Source of the DNA: an uncultured bacterium
Lineage (GTDB): Bacteria; Planctomycetota; Phycisphaerae; Phycisphaerales; SM1A02
DNA length: 5,867 bases
Direction: 5' to 3'
Assembly: GCA_903867275.1 (NCBI GenBank)
Contig: CAIPQY010000104.1
Span: 1 to 5,867, forward strand
Program-made: the position numbers and the translations under genes
Part shown: in pieces, positions 1-5,867 of the stretch
How positions within the stretch are numbered: position 1 is the stretch's first letter
How the letters are laid out: each line of letters opens with the position of its first letter
The notes under the pieces: generated by a model
What the model saw: the letters and a program-made list of their open reading frames with translations, nothing else
Database searches by the model: none
What the model was told of the DNA's origin: nothing

Positions 1-84
1 AGCGTGTACGCCATGAGCGACGCCGAGCGTGAGCGCCTGCAGGTGCTGCTGCCCGCCGGATCGGACGCGCATGCGAAGGCTTGA
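1..84 (+). CDS. 3' end of an unidentified upstream gene (partial)
   Basis: Frame 1 is open from the window edge and ends at a TGA at 82-84, giving the last 27 residues of a protein, ending in GSDAHAKA. The residues are hydrophilic, with a charged DAERER stretch, and carry no motif I recognise, so no function is offered. The reason to believe it is a real gene end is its arrangement: the ATG of the downstream protease gene lies inside it at 71, a 14-nt overlap in a different frame, which is typical of translationally coupled genes in one operon. The rest of the gene lies to the left of the window. Confidence 0.55.
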   Translation, partial: SVYAMSDAERERLQVLLPAGSDAHAKA

Positions 85-1564
85 GCATCTCGGCCCGGCA
101 TTGGTCACGCTGGCTGCCGCCGGTGCGCTGCTGCTTGCGGCGCCCGCTGCAGTGCGGCAACTGTCGCGCGAGGGCACGGCCGTGGAGATGGCCGCAGCCG
201 ACGCGCGCCTGCAGAAGGGCACGCTGCTCGACGCGTTGTCGCAGAGCACGCGCGACATCGCCACGCTGGTCGAGCCCAGCGTGGTGCACGTGAGCACCAC
301 GGGCTCGATGCACGGCCGCAACGGTTCGCGCACCTTCCTGAATTCGGGCAGCGGCTGGGTCTACGACACGCAGGGTCACATCATCACCAACGCGCACGTG
401 GTGGACGGTGCACAGCGCGTGGAGGTGCAGCTGCATGGCGGCGAGCGTCGCGATGCACGACTGGTGGGTCAGGACCTGCGCACCGACATCGCCGTGCTGC
501 AGGTCGATCCAAACGGCCTGGTGCCCGCGCGGCGCGCCAAGGAGGATCCGCAGCAGGGCGAGATGGTGTTCGCCTTCGGCAGCCCCTTCGACTTCCGCTT
601 CAGCATGTCCAGCGGCATCGTGTCCGGCATCGGTCGCACGGCCGGCCTGCAGGACATCGACTACGAGAACTTCATCCAGACGGACGCGGCGATCAACCCC
701 GGCAATTCGGGCGGTCCGCTCACCGACACGCGTGGATCCGTGGTGGGCATGACCACCGCCATCGCCACCGGCAAGGGCAATGCACTCGGTCAGGGGCAGT
801 TCGCGGGCATCGGTCTGGCCATTCCGGTCTCGATGATCGACAACGTGGTGGAGCAGCTCATCACCAGCGGCGAGGTGGAGAAGGGCTTCATGGGGGTCAG
901 CACGGTGGATGTGGAGGAGGTGCGGCAGGGCCGCTTCCAGGATCCGTTGATGCAGCATGTGGCCGGCGTGTTTCCGGGTGATGGCGCGGTGATCGCGGTG
1001 GTGACGCCCGGCAGTCCGGCCGAGAAGGCGGGACTTCGCATGGGCGATGTGGTGACGCAGTTCGCCGGTCAGCGCGTGGGAAGCGCCTCGCAGTTCCGCA
1101 CGCTGATCGCGGGCCGGCGCCCGGGCGAAACCGTTTCGGTGGATGTGTGGCGACCGCTGCTGCAGCAGGACGCCGCGGGCGAGGCGCTGCAGATGCAGGT
1201 GACCGTGGCGCGGCTGCAGCCCGGCGTGAACGCGGAATGGTTCGCGGGGCCGCTGCGGGCGATGGGGCTCGGCAATCTGGTCACGGCCACCGAGGCGGAT
1301 GCGGCTGCGCGAGGGGTGACCTTCCGGCGCGGCGTGCTGGTGCAGGATGTGCCGGCCGGTTCGCCTGCCGCGCCGCAGGTTCCGGCGGGATCGGTGATCA
1401 CCGAGGTGTTCGGTGGCCAGGTGAACAACCTCGACGACCTGTACGCGCGCATCGAGCGTGGCGTGCCGCCGCAGGCCACCATGGTGGATGTGCCCATGAC
1501 CGTGCAGCGCCCCGATGGCACCAGCCTGCAGTTGATCCTGCCGCTGCGTGCGCGGCAGCGATGA
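71..1564 (+). CDS. htrA: HtrA/DegP-type periplasmic serine endoprotease with two PDZ domains
   Basis: This encodes a 497-residue trypsin-fold protease that degrades or refolds misfolded envelope proteins, close in length to E. coli DegP. Residues 7-28 form a hydrophobic export signal after MRRLEH, with an AAPAA stretch that could be a cleavage site; it may instead be an uncleaved anchor. The triad is plain: His109 in TNAHVV, Asp139 in TDIAVL and Ser213 in GNSGGPL, close to DegP 105/135/210. PDZ1 spans about 272-360, beginning GFMGV, and PDZ2 about 385-497, with GVLVQDVPAGSPA. The ATG at 71 was chosen because it puts the signal sequence at the N-terminus. A GTG at 29 would add a cysteine-rich 14-residue extension read from the upstream gene's overlap. 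The only Shine-Dalgarno hint is a weak CCGGA, so translation may depend on the upstream gene. The protease call is firm; the exact client set (DegP-, DegQ- or DegS-like) is not readable, although two PDZ domains argue against DegS. Confidence 0.95.
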   Translation: MRRLEHLGPALVTLAAAGALLLAAPAAVRQLSREGTAVEMAAADARLQKGTLLDALSQSTRDIATLVEPSVVHVSTTGSMHGRNGSRTFLNSGSGWVYDTQGHIITNAHVVDGAQRVEVQLHGGERRDARLVGQDLRTDIAVLQVDPNGLVPARRAKEDPQQGEMVFAFGSPFDFRFSMSSGIVSGIGRTAGLQDIDYENFIQTDAAINPGNSGGPLTDTRGSVVGMTTAIATGKGNALGQGQFAGIGLAIPVSMIDNVVEQLITSGEVEKGFMGVSTVDVEEVRQGRFQDPLMQHVAGVFPGDGAVIAVVTPGSPAEKAGLRMGDVVTQFAGQRVGSASQFRTLIAGRRPGETVSVDVWRPLLQQDAAGEALQMQVTVARLQPGVNAEWFAGPLRAMGLGNLVTATEADAAARGVTFRRGVLVQDVPAGSPAAPQVPAGSVITEVFGGQVNNLDDLYARIERGVPPQATMVDVPMTVQRPDGTSLQLILPLRARQR

Positions 1565-1588
1565 TGCGGGCCACCGCGTGCATGCTCT

Positions 1589-1592
1589 AGGA
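1589..1592 (+). promoter_or_regulatory. Shine-Dalgarno AGGA that decides the ABC ATPase start
   Basis: AGGA ends 8 nt before the ATG at 1601, a normal spacing. The other in-frame ATG at 1592 overlaps this AGGA and has no ribosome-binding sequence at a useful distance, so 1601 is the better start. Confidence 0.5.
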
Positions 1593-1600
1593 TGCCCCTC

Positions 1601-2440
1601 ATGACCGCTCCGGCCCTTCTTGATGTGCGCAACCTGCAGACCTGGTTTCCGATCAGGCGTGGACTGCTGCAGCGCATCACGGGCCACGTGAAGGCGGTGG
1701 ATGGCGTCAGCTTCACGCTGCACAAGGGTGAGACGCTGGGTCTGGTGGGCGAGTCGGGCTGTGGCAAGACCACCGTGGGTCGCACGCTGCTTCGACTGAT
1801 CGAACCCACGGGCGGCCAGGTGCTGTTCGAGGGGCGCGACGTGATCGGGATGGCGGGCGAGGAACTTCGCCAGCTGCGTCGGCGCATGCAGATCATCTTC
1901 CAGGATCCGGGTGGCAGCCTGAACCCGCGCATGCGCGTGGGTCGCATCGTGGGTGAGCCGCTGGAGGTGCATGGCGTTGCGCAGGGCGACGAGCTGCGCG
2001 ACATGGTGGAGAAGCTGCTCACGCGCTGCGGCCTGTGGGCGGCGGCGGCGGATCGCTATCCGCACGAATTCAGCGGCGGGCAGCGGCAGCGCATCGGCAT
2101 CGCGCGCGCGCTGGCGCTCAATCCCTCGCTGATCGTCTGTGACGAGCCAACCAGCGCGCTCGATGTCAGCATCCAGAGCCAGATCCTGAATCTGCTCAAG
2201 GACCTGCAGGCCGAGTTCGGCCTGAGCTACCTGTTCATCAGCCACGACATGGCCGTGATCCATCACATCTGCGATCGCGTGGCCGTGATGTACGACGGCA
2301 AGATCGTGGAGGAGGGCACGCGCGACGACATCATCCGCCGGCCGCAGCATGCCTACACGCAGCGCCTGCTGGCCGCCGTGCCCGAGGCCGATCCGCGTCG
2401 ACCTCGCCAGAAGCTGCGCCTCGAAGGCGCGAAGATGTGA
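1601..2440 (+). CDS. Peptide/nickel-type ABC transporter ATP-binding protein (OppF/DppF-like), short form
   Basis: This 279-residue ABC ATPase would hydrolyse ATP on the cytoplasmic face of an importer. All nucleotide-binding motifs are intact: Walker A GESGCGKTT at 50-58, Q-loop Gln101 in IIFQDP, signature FSGGQRQR from 157, Walker B ending Asp181 with Glu182, D-loop SALD at 185-188, and switch His215 in ISHD. The N-terminal VKAVDGVSF and the segments FQDPGGSLNPR and QHAYTQRLLAAVP place it in the OppF/DppF branch. Members of that branch usually run to about 320-330 residues with a cysteine-containing oligopeptide-transporter C-terminal extension. Here the protein stops at LEGAKM, where that extension would begin, and I see no continuation in other frames. 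It follows htrA by 36 nt and overlaps the next gene by one base. No permease or binding protein is visible nearby, so the substrate is unknown. An in-frame ATG at 1592 is the alternative start. Confidence 0.92.
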   Translation: MTAPALLDVRNLQTWFPIRRGLLQRITGHVKAVDGVSFTLHKGETLGLVGESGCGKTTVGRTLLRLIEPTGGQVLFEGRDVIGMAGEELRQLRRRMQIIFQDPGGSLNPRMRVGRIVGEPLEVHGVAQGDELRDMVEKLLTRCGLWAAAADRYPHEFSGGQRQRIGIARALALNPSLIVCDEPTSALDVSIQSQILNLLKDLQAEFGLSYLFISHDMAVIHHICDRVAVMYDGKIVEEGTRDDIIRRPQHAYTQRLLAAVPEADPRRPRQKLRLEGAKM

Positions 2441-2826
2441 TGCAGGTCCGTGGCCGCTCGATCGTGATCGGGGTGTCCATCGTGGCGGTGCTGTCGTTCG
2501 CGGCGGGTTGGTGGTTCACCGCTGGCGTGCGCACACGCGCGAAGCAGGTGGATGCGGAGCTGACGCTCGTGGCGGGCGCGCTGCAGGCCTACGCGAAGGT
2601 GCACGATGGCGACATGCCGACCTCGCAGGACATGCTGCTTGCGGGACTGCCCGCGGACTTCAAGGGTGCCGCCGAACTCGCTGCCGCGCTGAAGGATGTG
2701 CAGGTGCGCTGGCCACCATCGTCCGATCTGGCGCCGGTGCTGCAGTCGAACGGATTGCCAAGCGGTTTCGGCACGCTCGCGCGGCTCAACGAGCAGCTGC
2801 ATGACCTGCAGAAGCGCAGGCCCTGA
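2440..2826 (+). CDS. Small single-pass membrane protein, function unknown
   Basis: This gene encodes 128 residues that I do not recognise. Residues 8-28 form one hydrophobic helix after a short basic N-terminus (MQVRGR), with RTRAK following it. The remaining 100 residues are probably an extracytoplasmic soluble domain. Residues 43-66 (LVAGALQAYAKVHDGDMP onward) resemble the segment of pseudopilins where a helix ends in a tyrosine and an acidic/glycine/proline turn. There is no prepilin peptidase site with Phe and Glu after a glycine, so it is not a standard pseudopilin. The ATG overlaps the stop of the ATPase gene in a TGATG, so translation is probably coupled to that gene; a GTG at 2437 would add one residue. 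Third-position G/C richness and this overlap support real coding. It might be an accessory membrane subunit of the transporter, but that rests on position alone. Confidence 0.75.
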   Translation: MQVRGRSIVIGVSIVAVLSFAAGWWFTAGVRTRAKQVDAELTLVAGALQAYAKVHDGDMPTSQDMLLAGLPADFKGAAELAAALKDVQVRWPPSSDLAPVLQSNGLPSGFGTLARLNEQLHDLQKRRP

Positions 2827-2832
2827 GCCGGG

Positions 2833-4125
2833 TCACTCGTCCGACTTCTCCTCGGCTTCCGAATACATCACGTCGCTCGGGCGTTCCACCAGTCGGCCCA
2901 GTCGCCGCAGGTCGGGCAACCACCACGCGATGAGTCCCGTGATCACCAGCGTGCCGATGCCGCCGCTGACCACGCTCGTCACGGGCCCCAGCCATGCCGC
3001 AACCGCGCCGCTCTCGAAGCCTCCCAGTTCGTTGCTGCATTCGATGAACACGCTGTTCACCGCCGTCACGCGTCCGCGCATGTGGTCGGGTGTGCGCGTC
3101 TGCACCAGCACGTGGCGAATCACCACGCTGATGTTGTCCACGGCACCGCCCACCGCCAACGCGATCACGCTCACCCACAGCGAGGTGCTGAGGCCGAACA
3201 CGATCATGCTGGCGCCGAACAGGGCCACGCTGCAAAGCAGCGCCGCACCGGCGCGTCGGAACTCCGGGCGCACGGCCATCACGCCGGCCATCAACAGGGC
3301 GCCTGCGTACGGGGCGCTCTTCAGCACGCCAAGGCCGAACGCGTCGGTGCCCAGGATGGTGGTCGCGTAGATCGGAAGCAGGGCGGTGGCCCCGCCGAAC
3401 AGCACCGCGAGCAGGTCCAGCGAGATGGCGCCCAGGATGGTGCGCTCCTTCACGATGTGCGAGATGCCGGCGAAGGCGCCGCCGGCTGTCACGCCGACCG
3501 GTGGTGACTCCATCTGGCGCGGCTGCAGTTGCCACGCCGTGGTGGCGAACACCAGGCAGCCAACGGCCGCTGCTGCGAACACCACCCACGCGTGGCCCGC
3601 GAACGCCAGCACGGCGCCGGCCAGGATCGGTCCGCCGATCGCGCACACCTGGAAGATGGCGCTGTTCCAGGTGATGGCGTTCTGGAATCGCTCGGTTGGC
3701 ACCAGCGACGGCAACAGGCTCTGCCGCGTGGGCATGTTGAAGGCACGCACGCAGCCGCTCACGGTGAGTGCGACATAGGTGAACCACAGCGGTGCGTCGG
3801 ACAGGGTGGCCACGGCCAGCATCAGCGCCACCAGCGCGAAGCCCACCTGGGTGATCGACAGCAGGCGATGCCTGCGCACGCGGTCCACCAGTTGTCCCGC
3901 GGGGATCGCCAGCAGAACCACCGGCAGCGCCCGCGCCAGCCCCACATAGCCCAGGCTCATCGCGCTCTGGGAGCGTTCCCACACGTCCCACAGCACGGCG
4001 GTGTTCAGCATCTGCAGGCCGAAGCCGGCCAGCAGCACCCCGACCGCGTACAGGCGGTAATTGCGTTCCTGCCAAGCGGACAGCCAGCCGACCCGGACCG
4101 CACCGTGTGCGGCGTCAGACTGCAC
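2833..4125 (-). CDS. MFS transporter, EntS-like (DHA3) exporter family
   Basis: This encodes a 430-residue inner-membrane protein with about 12 hydrophobic segments, the length usual for the family. It would export a small molecule in exchange for protons. MFS motif A is present at 77-86 (GQLVDRVRRH) between helices 2 and 3. The stretch from RAFNMPTRQSLLP at 127 to GGPILAG at 170, and MRGRVTAVNSVF with NELGGFESG at 349-373, are hallmarks of the group containing the enterobactin exporter EntS and related drug exporters. The C-terminal tail is acidic and ends EAEEKSDE. The start is GTG at 4125. An earlier start is impossible because the dehydrogenase stop codon lies in the same frame six codons upstream. 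GAGGG at 4130-4134 (complement) is the ribosome site, only 4 nt away. It follows the dehydrogenase gene by 15 nt, so the two are probably co-transcribed. Substrate is unknown: siderophore, drug and sugar-linked compounds are all possible. Confidence 0.92.
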   Translation of the reverse strand: MQSDAAHGAVRVGWLSAWQERNYRLYAVGVLLAGFGLQMLNTAVLWDVWERSQSAMSLGYVGLARALPVVLLAIPAGQLVDRVRRHRLLSITQVGFALVALMLAVATLSDAPLWFTYVALTVSGCVRAFNMPTRQSLLPSLVPTERFQNAITWNSAIFQVCAIGGPILAGAVLAFAGHAWVVFAAAAVGCLVFATTAWQLQPRQMESPPVGVTAGGAFAGISHIVKERTILGAISLDLLAVLFGGATALLPIYATTILGTDAFGLGVLKSAPYAGALLMAGVMAVRPEFRRAGAALLCSVALFGASMIVFGLSTSLWVSVIALAVGGAVDNISVVIRHVLVQTRTPDHMRGRVTAVNSVFIECSNELGGFESGAVAAWLGPVTSVVSGGIGTLVITGLIAWWLPDLRRLGRLVERPSDVMYSEAEEKSDE

Positions 4126-4140
4126 GAGGCCCTCGCGGGC

Positions 4141-5493
4141 TCATGCCATCTTCAGGCGGTTTCCGAGCTCGCCGTGGTGCTTGCGAAGCGCATCACGCGT
4201 GTCCACGATCAGCTTCGAGTGCTTGGCGATCATGTCCCAGTCGAAGGCGCTGTGCGCCGTCGACACCAGCACCAGGTCGAACTGCTTGAGCGAGTCGGCG
4301 GTCAGTGCCACGGACTTCATCTGCAGGTCGTAGGAGCGCACGGTCTTGGTCTCGGCACAGTGCGGATCGCTGTAATCGACCTTGGCGCCGCGGTGCATCA
4401 GGAGCTCGATCAGCTCGAAGCTGGGGCTCTCGCGCACGTCGTCGATGTCGGCCTTGTAGGCCAGACCCAGCACCAGGATCTTGCTGCCCTTCACGGGCTT
4501 GCCGTGGTCGTTCAGGTGCTCGGCCACGCGATCCACCACGTAGTGCGGCATGTTGGTGTTGATCTCGCCGGCCAGCTCGATGAAGCGCGTGAAGCGTCCA
4601 TGCTCGCGGGCCTTCCACGTGAGGTAGAAGGGGTCGATCGGGATGCAGTGCCCGCCCAGGCCGGGGCCCGGGAAGAAGGGCATGTAGCCGAAGGGCTTCG
4701 TGGCCGCGGCGCGAACCACTTCCCACACGTCGATCTTCATCGGCTCCAGGATGGCCTTCAGCTCGTTCACCAGCGCGATGTTCACCGCGCGGAAGGTGTT
4801 CTCCAGGATCTTGGCGGCTTCGGCCACCTCGGCGGTGCTCACCGGCACCACCTCGGCGATGCCCTTGCGGTACACCGCGGCGGCCAGCTCGGTGCTTGCC
4901 GCATCCAGACCGCCCACCAGCTTCGGAATGGTGCGCGTGTTGTGGCTCTTGCGACCCGGATCCTCGCGCTCGGGGCTGAAGGCGCCGAACACGTCGCGGC
5001 CCAGCTTCAGGTTCTTGCCGCGCTCGCCGGCGGCCTTGAACACAGCGGGCATCATGTCGTCGCGCGTGGTGCCGGGATAGGTGGTGCTTTCGAGGATGAT
5101 CAGCTGTCCGGCGCGCAGCGTCTTGCCAATGGCTTCGGCGGTGGCCAGGATGTAGCTGATGTCCGGCTCCTGATGTCGGCCCAGCGGGGTGGGCACGGCC
5201 ACGATGATCACGTCGCACTCGCCCAGACGACCGAAGTCGGTGGTGGCCTCGAAGCGCTTGCTGTCGCGCAGATCGGTGATCATGGAATCGCCGAGGTGCT
5301 GCAGGTAGTTGCGCCCCTCCTTGATCGCCTTGGGCTTGCCCGGATCAATGTCGAAGCCGATCACCTGCGAACCACCACCGTGCAGCGCATGGGCAAGCGG
5401 AAGACCCACATAGCCAAGACCGATCACGCCGATGCGTGCCTGGCCCTGTTCGATGCGGGAGAGGAAATCCTTGTGGGTGGGGGCGGTGGTCAT
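4141..5493 (-). CDS. wbpA: UDP-N-acetyl-D-glucosamine/galactosamine 6-dehydrogenase (WbpA family)
   Basis: This 450-residue cytoplasmic NAD-dependent enzyme oxidises C6 of a UDP-N-acetylhexosamine to the uronic acid, a precursor for O-antigen, capsule or other surface glycans. The N-terminal Rossmann motif is GLGYVG at 25-30, with Asp48 ending the second strand. ESTTYPGTT (135-143) and SPEREDPG (173-180) follow. The predicted catalytic residues match the UDP-glucose dehydrogenase superfamily: Lys228 and Asn232 in KILEN, Cys283 and Asp287 in GGHCIPID. GGHCIPIDPFYLTW points to an N-acetylhexosamine substrate, whereas UDP-glucose enzymes usually carry GGSCFPKD. The C-terminal domain has GLAYK at 343-347 and DDVRESPS after it. 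The start ATG at 5493 gives the normal family length; further upstream the frame reads non-coding-like sequence. No Shine-Dalgarno is visible before this ATG. GlcNAc versus GalNAc specificity cannot be read from sequence, so the symbol is a family label. Confidence 0.95.
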   Translation of the reverse strand: MTTAPTHKDFLSRIEQGQARIGVIGLGYVGLPLAHALHGGGSQVIGFDIDPGKPKAIKEGRNYLQHLGDSMITDLRDSKRFEATTDFGRLGECDVIIVAVPTPLGRHQEPDISYILATAEAIGKTLRAGQLIILESTTYPGTTRDDMMPAVFKAAGERGKNLKLGRDVFGAFSPEREDPGRKSHNTRTIPKLVGGLDAASTELAAAVYRKGIAEVVPVSTAEVAEAAKILENTFRAVNIALVNELKAILEPMKIDVWEVVRAAATKPFGYMPFFPGPGLGGHCIPIDPFYLTWKAREHGRFTRFIELAGEINTNMPHYVVDRVAEHLNDHGKPVKGSKILVLGLAYKADIDDVRESPSFELIELLMHRGAKVDYSDPHCAETKTVRSYDLQMKSVALTADSLKQFDLVLVSTAHSAFDWDMIAKHSKLIVDTRDALRKHHGELGNRLKMA

Positions 5494-5586
5494 GTGGTTT
5501 TGAAGATCGGTTGGAGTTGCGGATGCCTTGAGGCAGGACGCGGAAGATAGCCAACCGACACACCCCGGAACGCCCTCGAGCGATCC

Positions 5587-5619
5587 AAAAACAACCGCCA
5601 CCGTCACTGGGACGGTGGC
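5587..5619 (-). terminator. Intrinsic (rho-independent) terminator, minus strand
   Basis: On the minus strand, a perfect 9-bp stem (GCCACCGTC pairing with GACGGTGGC, 5597-5619) with a 5-nt loop is followed after GG by TTGTTTTT. Stem strength and the T-run fit an intrinsic terminator. It ends transcription coming from the right of the window before wbpA, whose ATG is 93 nt further on. If a promoter lies to its right, it could instead act as an attenuator in a wbpA leader. Confidence 0.7.
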
Positions 5620-5768
5620 AGCCCTCGTCCATCCGAATTGTTGAATACGGCAAACGAAGGCCGCCGCCCCCGACGGGCGATGGCCCAATAGACACCAAAA
5701 CCAGCGATCCGCAAAATGAATTCCGCGATCGGCACCCAAATGGACTGCTTTCTTGCTTCCAGCAGCAA
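5604..5768 (-). CDS. Possible 54-residue hydrophobic small protein (tentative)
   Basis: A TTG at 5768 opens a 54-codon frame ending at a TGA (5604-5606) within the terminator hairpin. GGTGA lies 9 nt before the TTG and could serve as a ribosome site. The peptide has a hydrophobic stretch of about 22 residues (from IWVPIAEFILRIAGFGVYWA) followed by basic ARRGRR, like a membrane helix with a cytoplasmic basic end. Against it: 34 of 54 third positions are G or C, well below the flanking genes; the start is not ATG; and the helix contains Glu and Arg. I recognise no family. The terminator directly at its end is the best argument for it. Confidence 0.2.
   Translation of the reverse strand: MLLEARKQSIWVPIAEFILRIAGFGVYWAIARRGRRPSFAVFNNSDGRGLPPSQ
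5659..5685. other. Second strong hairpin upstream of the terminator
   Basis: CGCCC (5665-5669) pairs with GGGCG (5675-5679) around the loop CCGAC. The stem extends through one mismatch and a G-T pair to GGCC with GGCC (5659-5662, 5682-5685). On the minus strand it is followed by TTCGTTTG, too broken for a good terminator. It lies 39 nt ahead of the terminator in minus-strand order, so the two could be tandem structures in one transcript. Confidence 0.4.
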
Positions 5769-5819
5769 GCTTGAAGTTCACCACAGGCCAAATGCAGGTC
5801 TCTTCGGAGCCTCGCGTGC

Positions 5820-5838
5820 GTTATGAAAGACCTATAAC
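5820..5838. repeat. Short inverted repeat GTTAT-N9-ATAAC
   Basis: GTTAT at 5820-5824 is mirrored by ATAAC at 5834-5838 with a 9-nt spacer. The geometry would suit a dimeric regulator or a weak hairpin in the A/T-rich end of the intergenic region. TATAAC at 5833-5838 also resembles a plus-strand -10 box, but I find no -35 partner. A 5-bp arm can occur by chance. Confidence 0.2.
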
Positions 5839-5840
5839 AC

Positions 5841-5867
5841 ATGACATCCGGCCACTCCGGGCACCCC
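5841..5867 (+). CDS. Possible start of a plus-strand gene running off the window (tentative)
   Basis: An ATG at 5841 opens a frame of nine codons (MTSGHSGHP) to the window edge, with GAAAGA at 5825-5830 ten nt before it as a possible ribosome site. The rise in G/C after the ATG would fit a gene start, divergent from wbpA. Nine codons cannot establish coding, and a minus-strand gene ending nearby is equally possible given the terminator orientation. Confidence 0.12.

Larger units (their letters stand above)
5494..5867. other. Intergenic region with terminator and hairpins, no confident gene
   Basis: These 374 nt are more A/T-rich than the genes to the left and lack their third-position G/C pattern. 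They hold a minus-strand intrinsic terminator (5587-5619), a second hairpin (5659-5685), a minor 6-bp hairpin (5752-5769), an inverted repeat (5820-5838) and two weak coding candidates. The wbpA promoter should lie between the terminator and 5493. The only candidate is TATCTT (complement of 5544-5549), a four-of-six match to a -10 box with no good -35, so I do not annotate it separately. Confidence 0.6.

Noticed and set aside
29..70. A GTG start for htrA 14 codons upstream
   Set aside because: It would place a cysteine-rich extension before the export signal, and the bases are already used by the upstream gene's end.
1069..2022. A 317-codon minus-strand frame opposite htrA and the ATPase gene
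   Set aside because: It crosses two well-supported plus-strand genes and its Ser/Arg/Pro-rich translation has no recognisable domain.
2349..2804. A frameshifted continuation of the ATPase containing its missing C-terminal domain
   Set aside because: Translations of the other frames after 2400 show no proline/cysteine pattern of that domain, and the downstream membrane protein gene explains the sequence.
2786..4075. A 429-codon minus-strand frame overlapping the MFS gene
   Set aside because: It is the shifted frame of the transporter, Gly/Arg/Ala-rich, with no membrane segments or motifs.
3529..5550. A 673-codon plus-strand open frame opposite wbpA and the MFS gene
   Set aside because: It spans two genes with clear motifs on the minus strand, and its translation is a His/Gln/Ala/Arg-rich low-complexity sequence typical of the antisense of GC-rich coding DNA.
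5494..5784. A 97-residue N-terminal extension of the dehydrogenase
   Set aside because: Family members begin close to the Rossmann motif; the extension passes through the terminator hairpin and has no domain character.

Overview
The window is GC-rich (about two thirds G+C by eye), gene-dense bacterial chromosome. Two gene groups face each other, and an A/T-richer non-coding stretch lies at the right end. The HtrA segment FRFSMSSGIVSG, the weak or absent Shine-Dalgarno sequences and the general protein style suggest a planctomycete, perhaps of the Phycisphaerae type. That is an inference from remembered family style and no taxonomic marker is present.

Left half, plus strand (1-2826): the tail of an unidentified gene overlaps an HtrA/DegP-type periplasmic serine protease with two PDZ domains. 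Next come a peptide/nickel-type ABC transporter ATPase that lacks the usual C-terminal extension, and a small single-pass membrane protein of unknown function. Spacing is tight (14-nt overlap, 36-nt gap, 1-nt TGATG overlap), so these probably form one transcription unit. The permeases, binding protein and second ATPase expected for a peptide importer are not in the window.

Right half, minus strand (2833-5493): a UDP-N-acetylhexosamine 6-dehydrogenase of the WbpA family is followed 15 nt later by a 12-helix MFS exporter of the EntS-like (DHA3) group. The dehydrogenase makes a UDP-aminouronic acid for surface polysaccharide or glycan synthesis. The exporter's substrate is unknown. The two genes are in the same reading frame, separated by one TGA and five codons. 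The two groups converge with only 6 nt between the stop codons.

The last 374 nt (5494-5867) hold no confident gene. They contain a convincing intrinsic terminator on the minus strand, a second hairpin, a short inverted repeat, and a weak candidate for a 54-residue hydrophobic peptide whose stop codon sits inside the terminator hairpin. I see no mobile element, CRISPR array, tRNA or rRNA. The core genes are ordinary families, and I found no clear evidence of a new multi-gene system.
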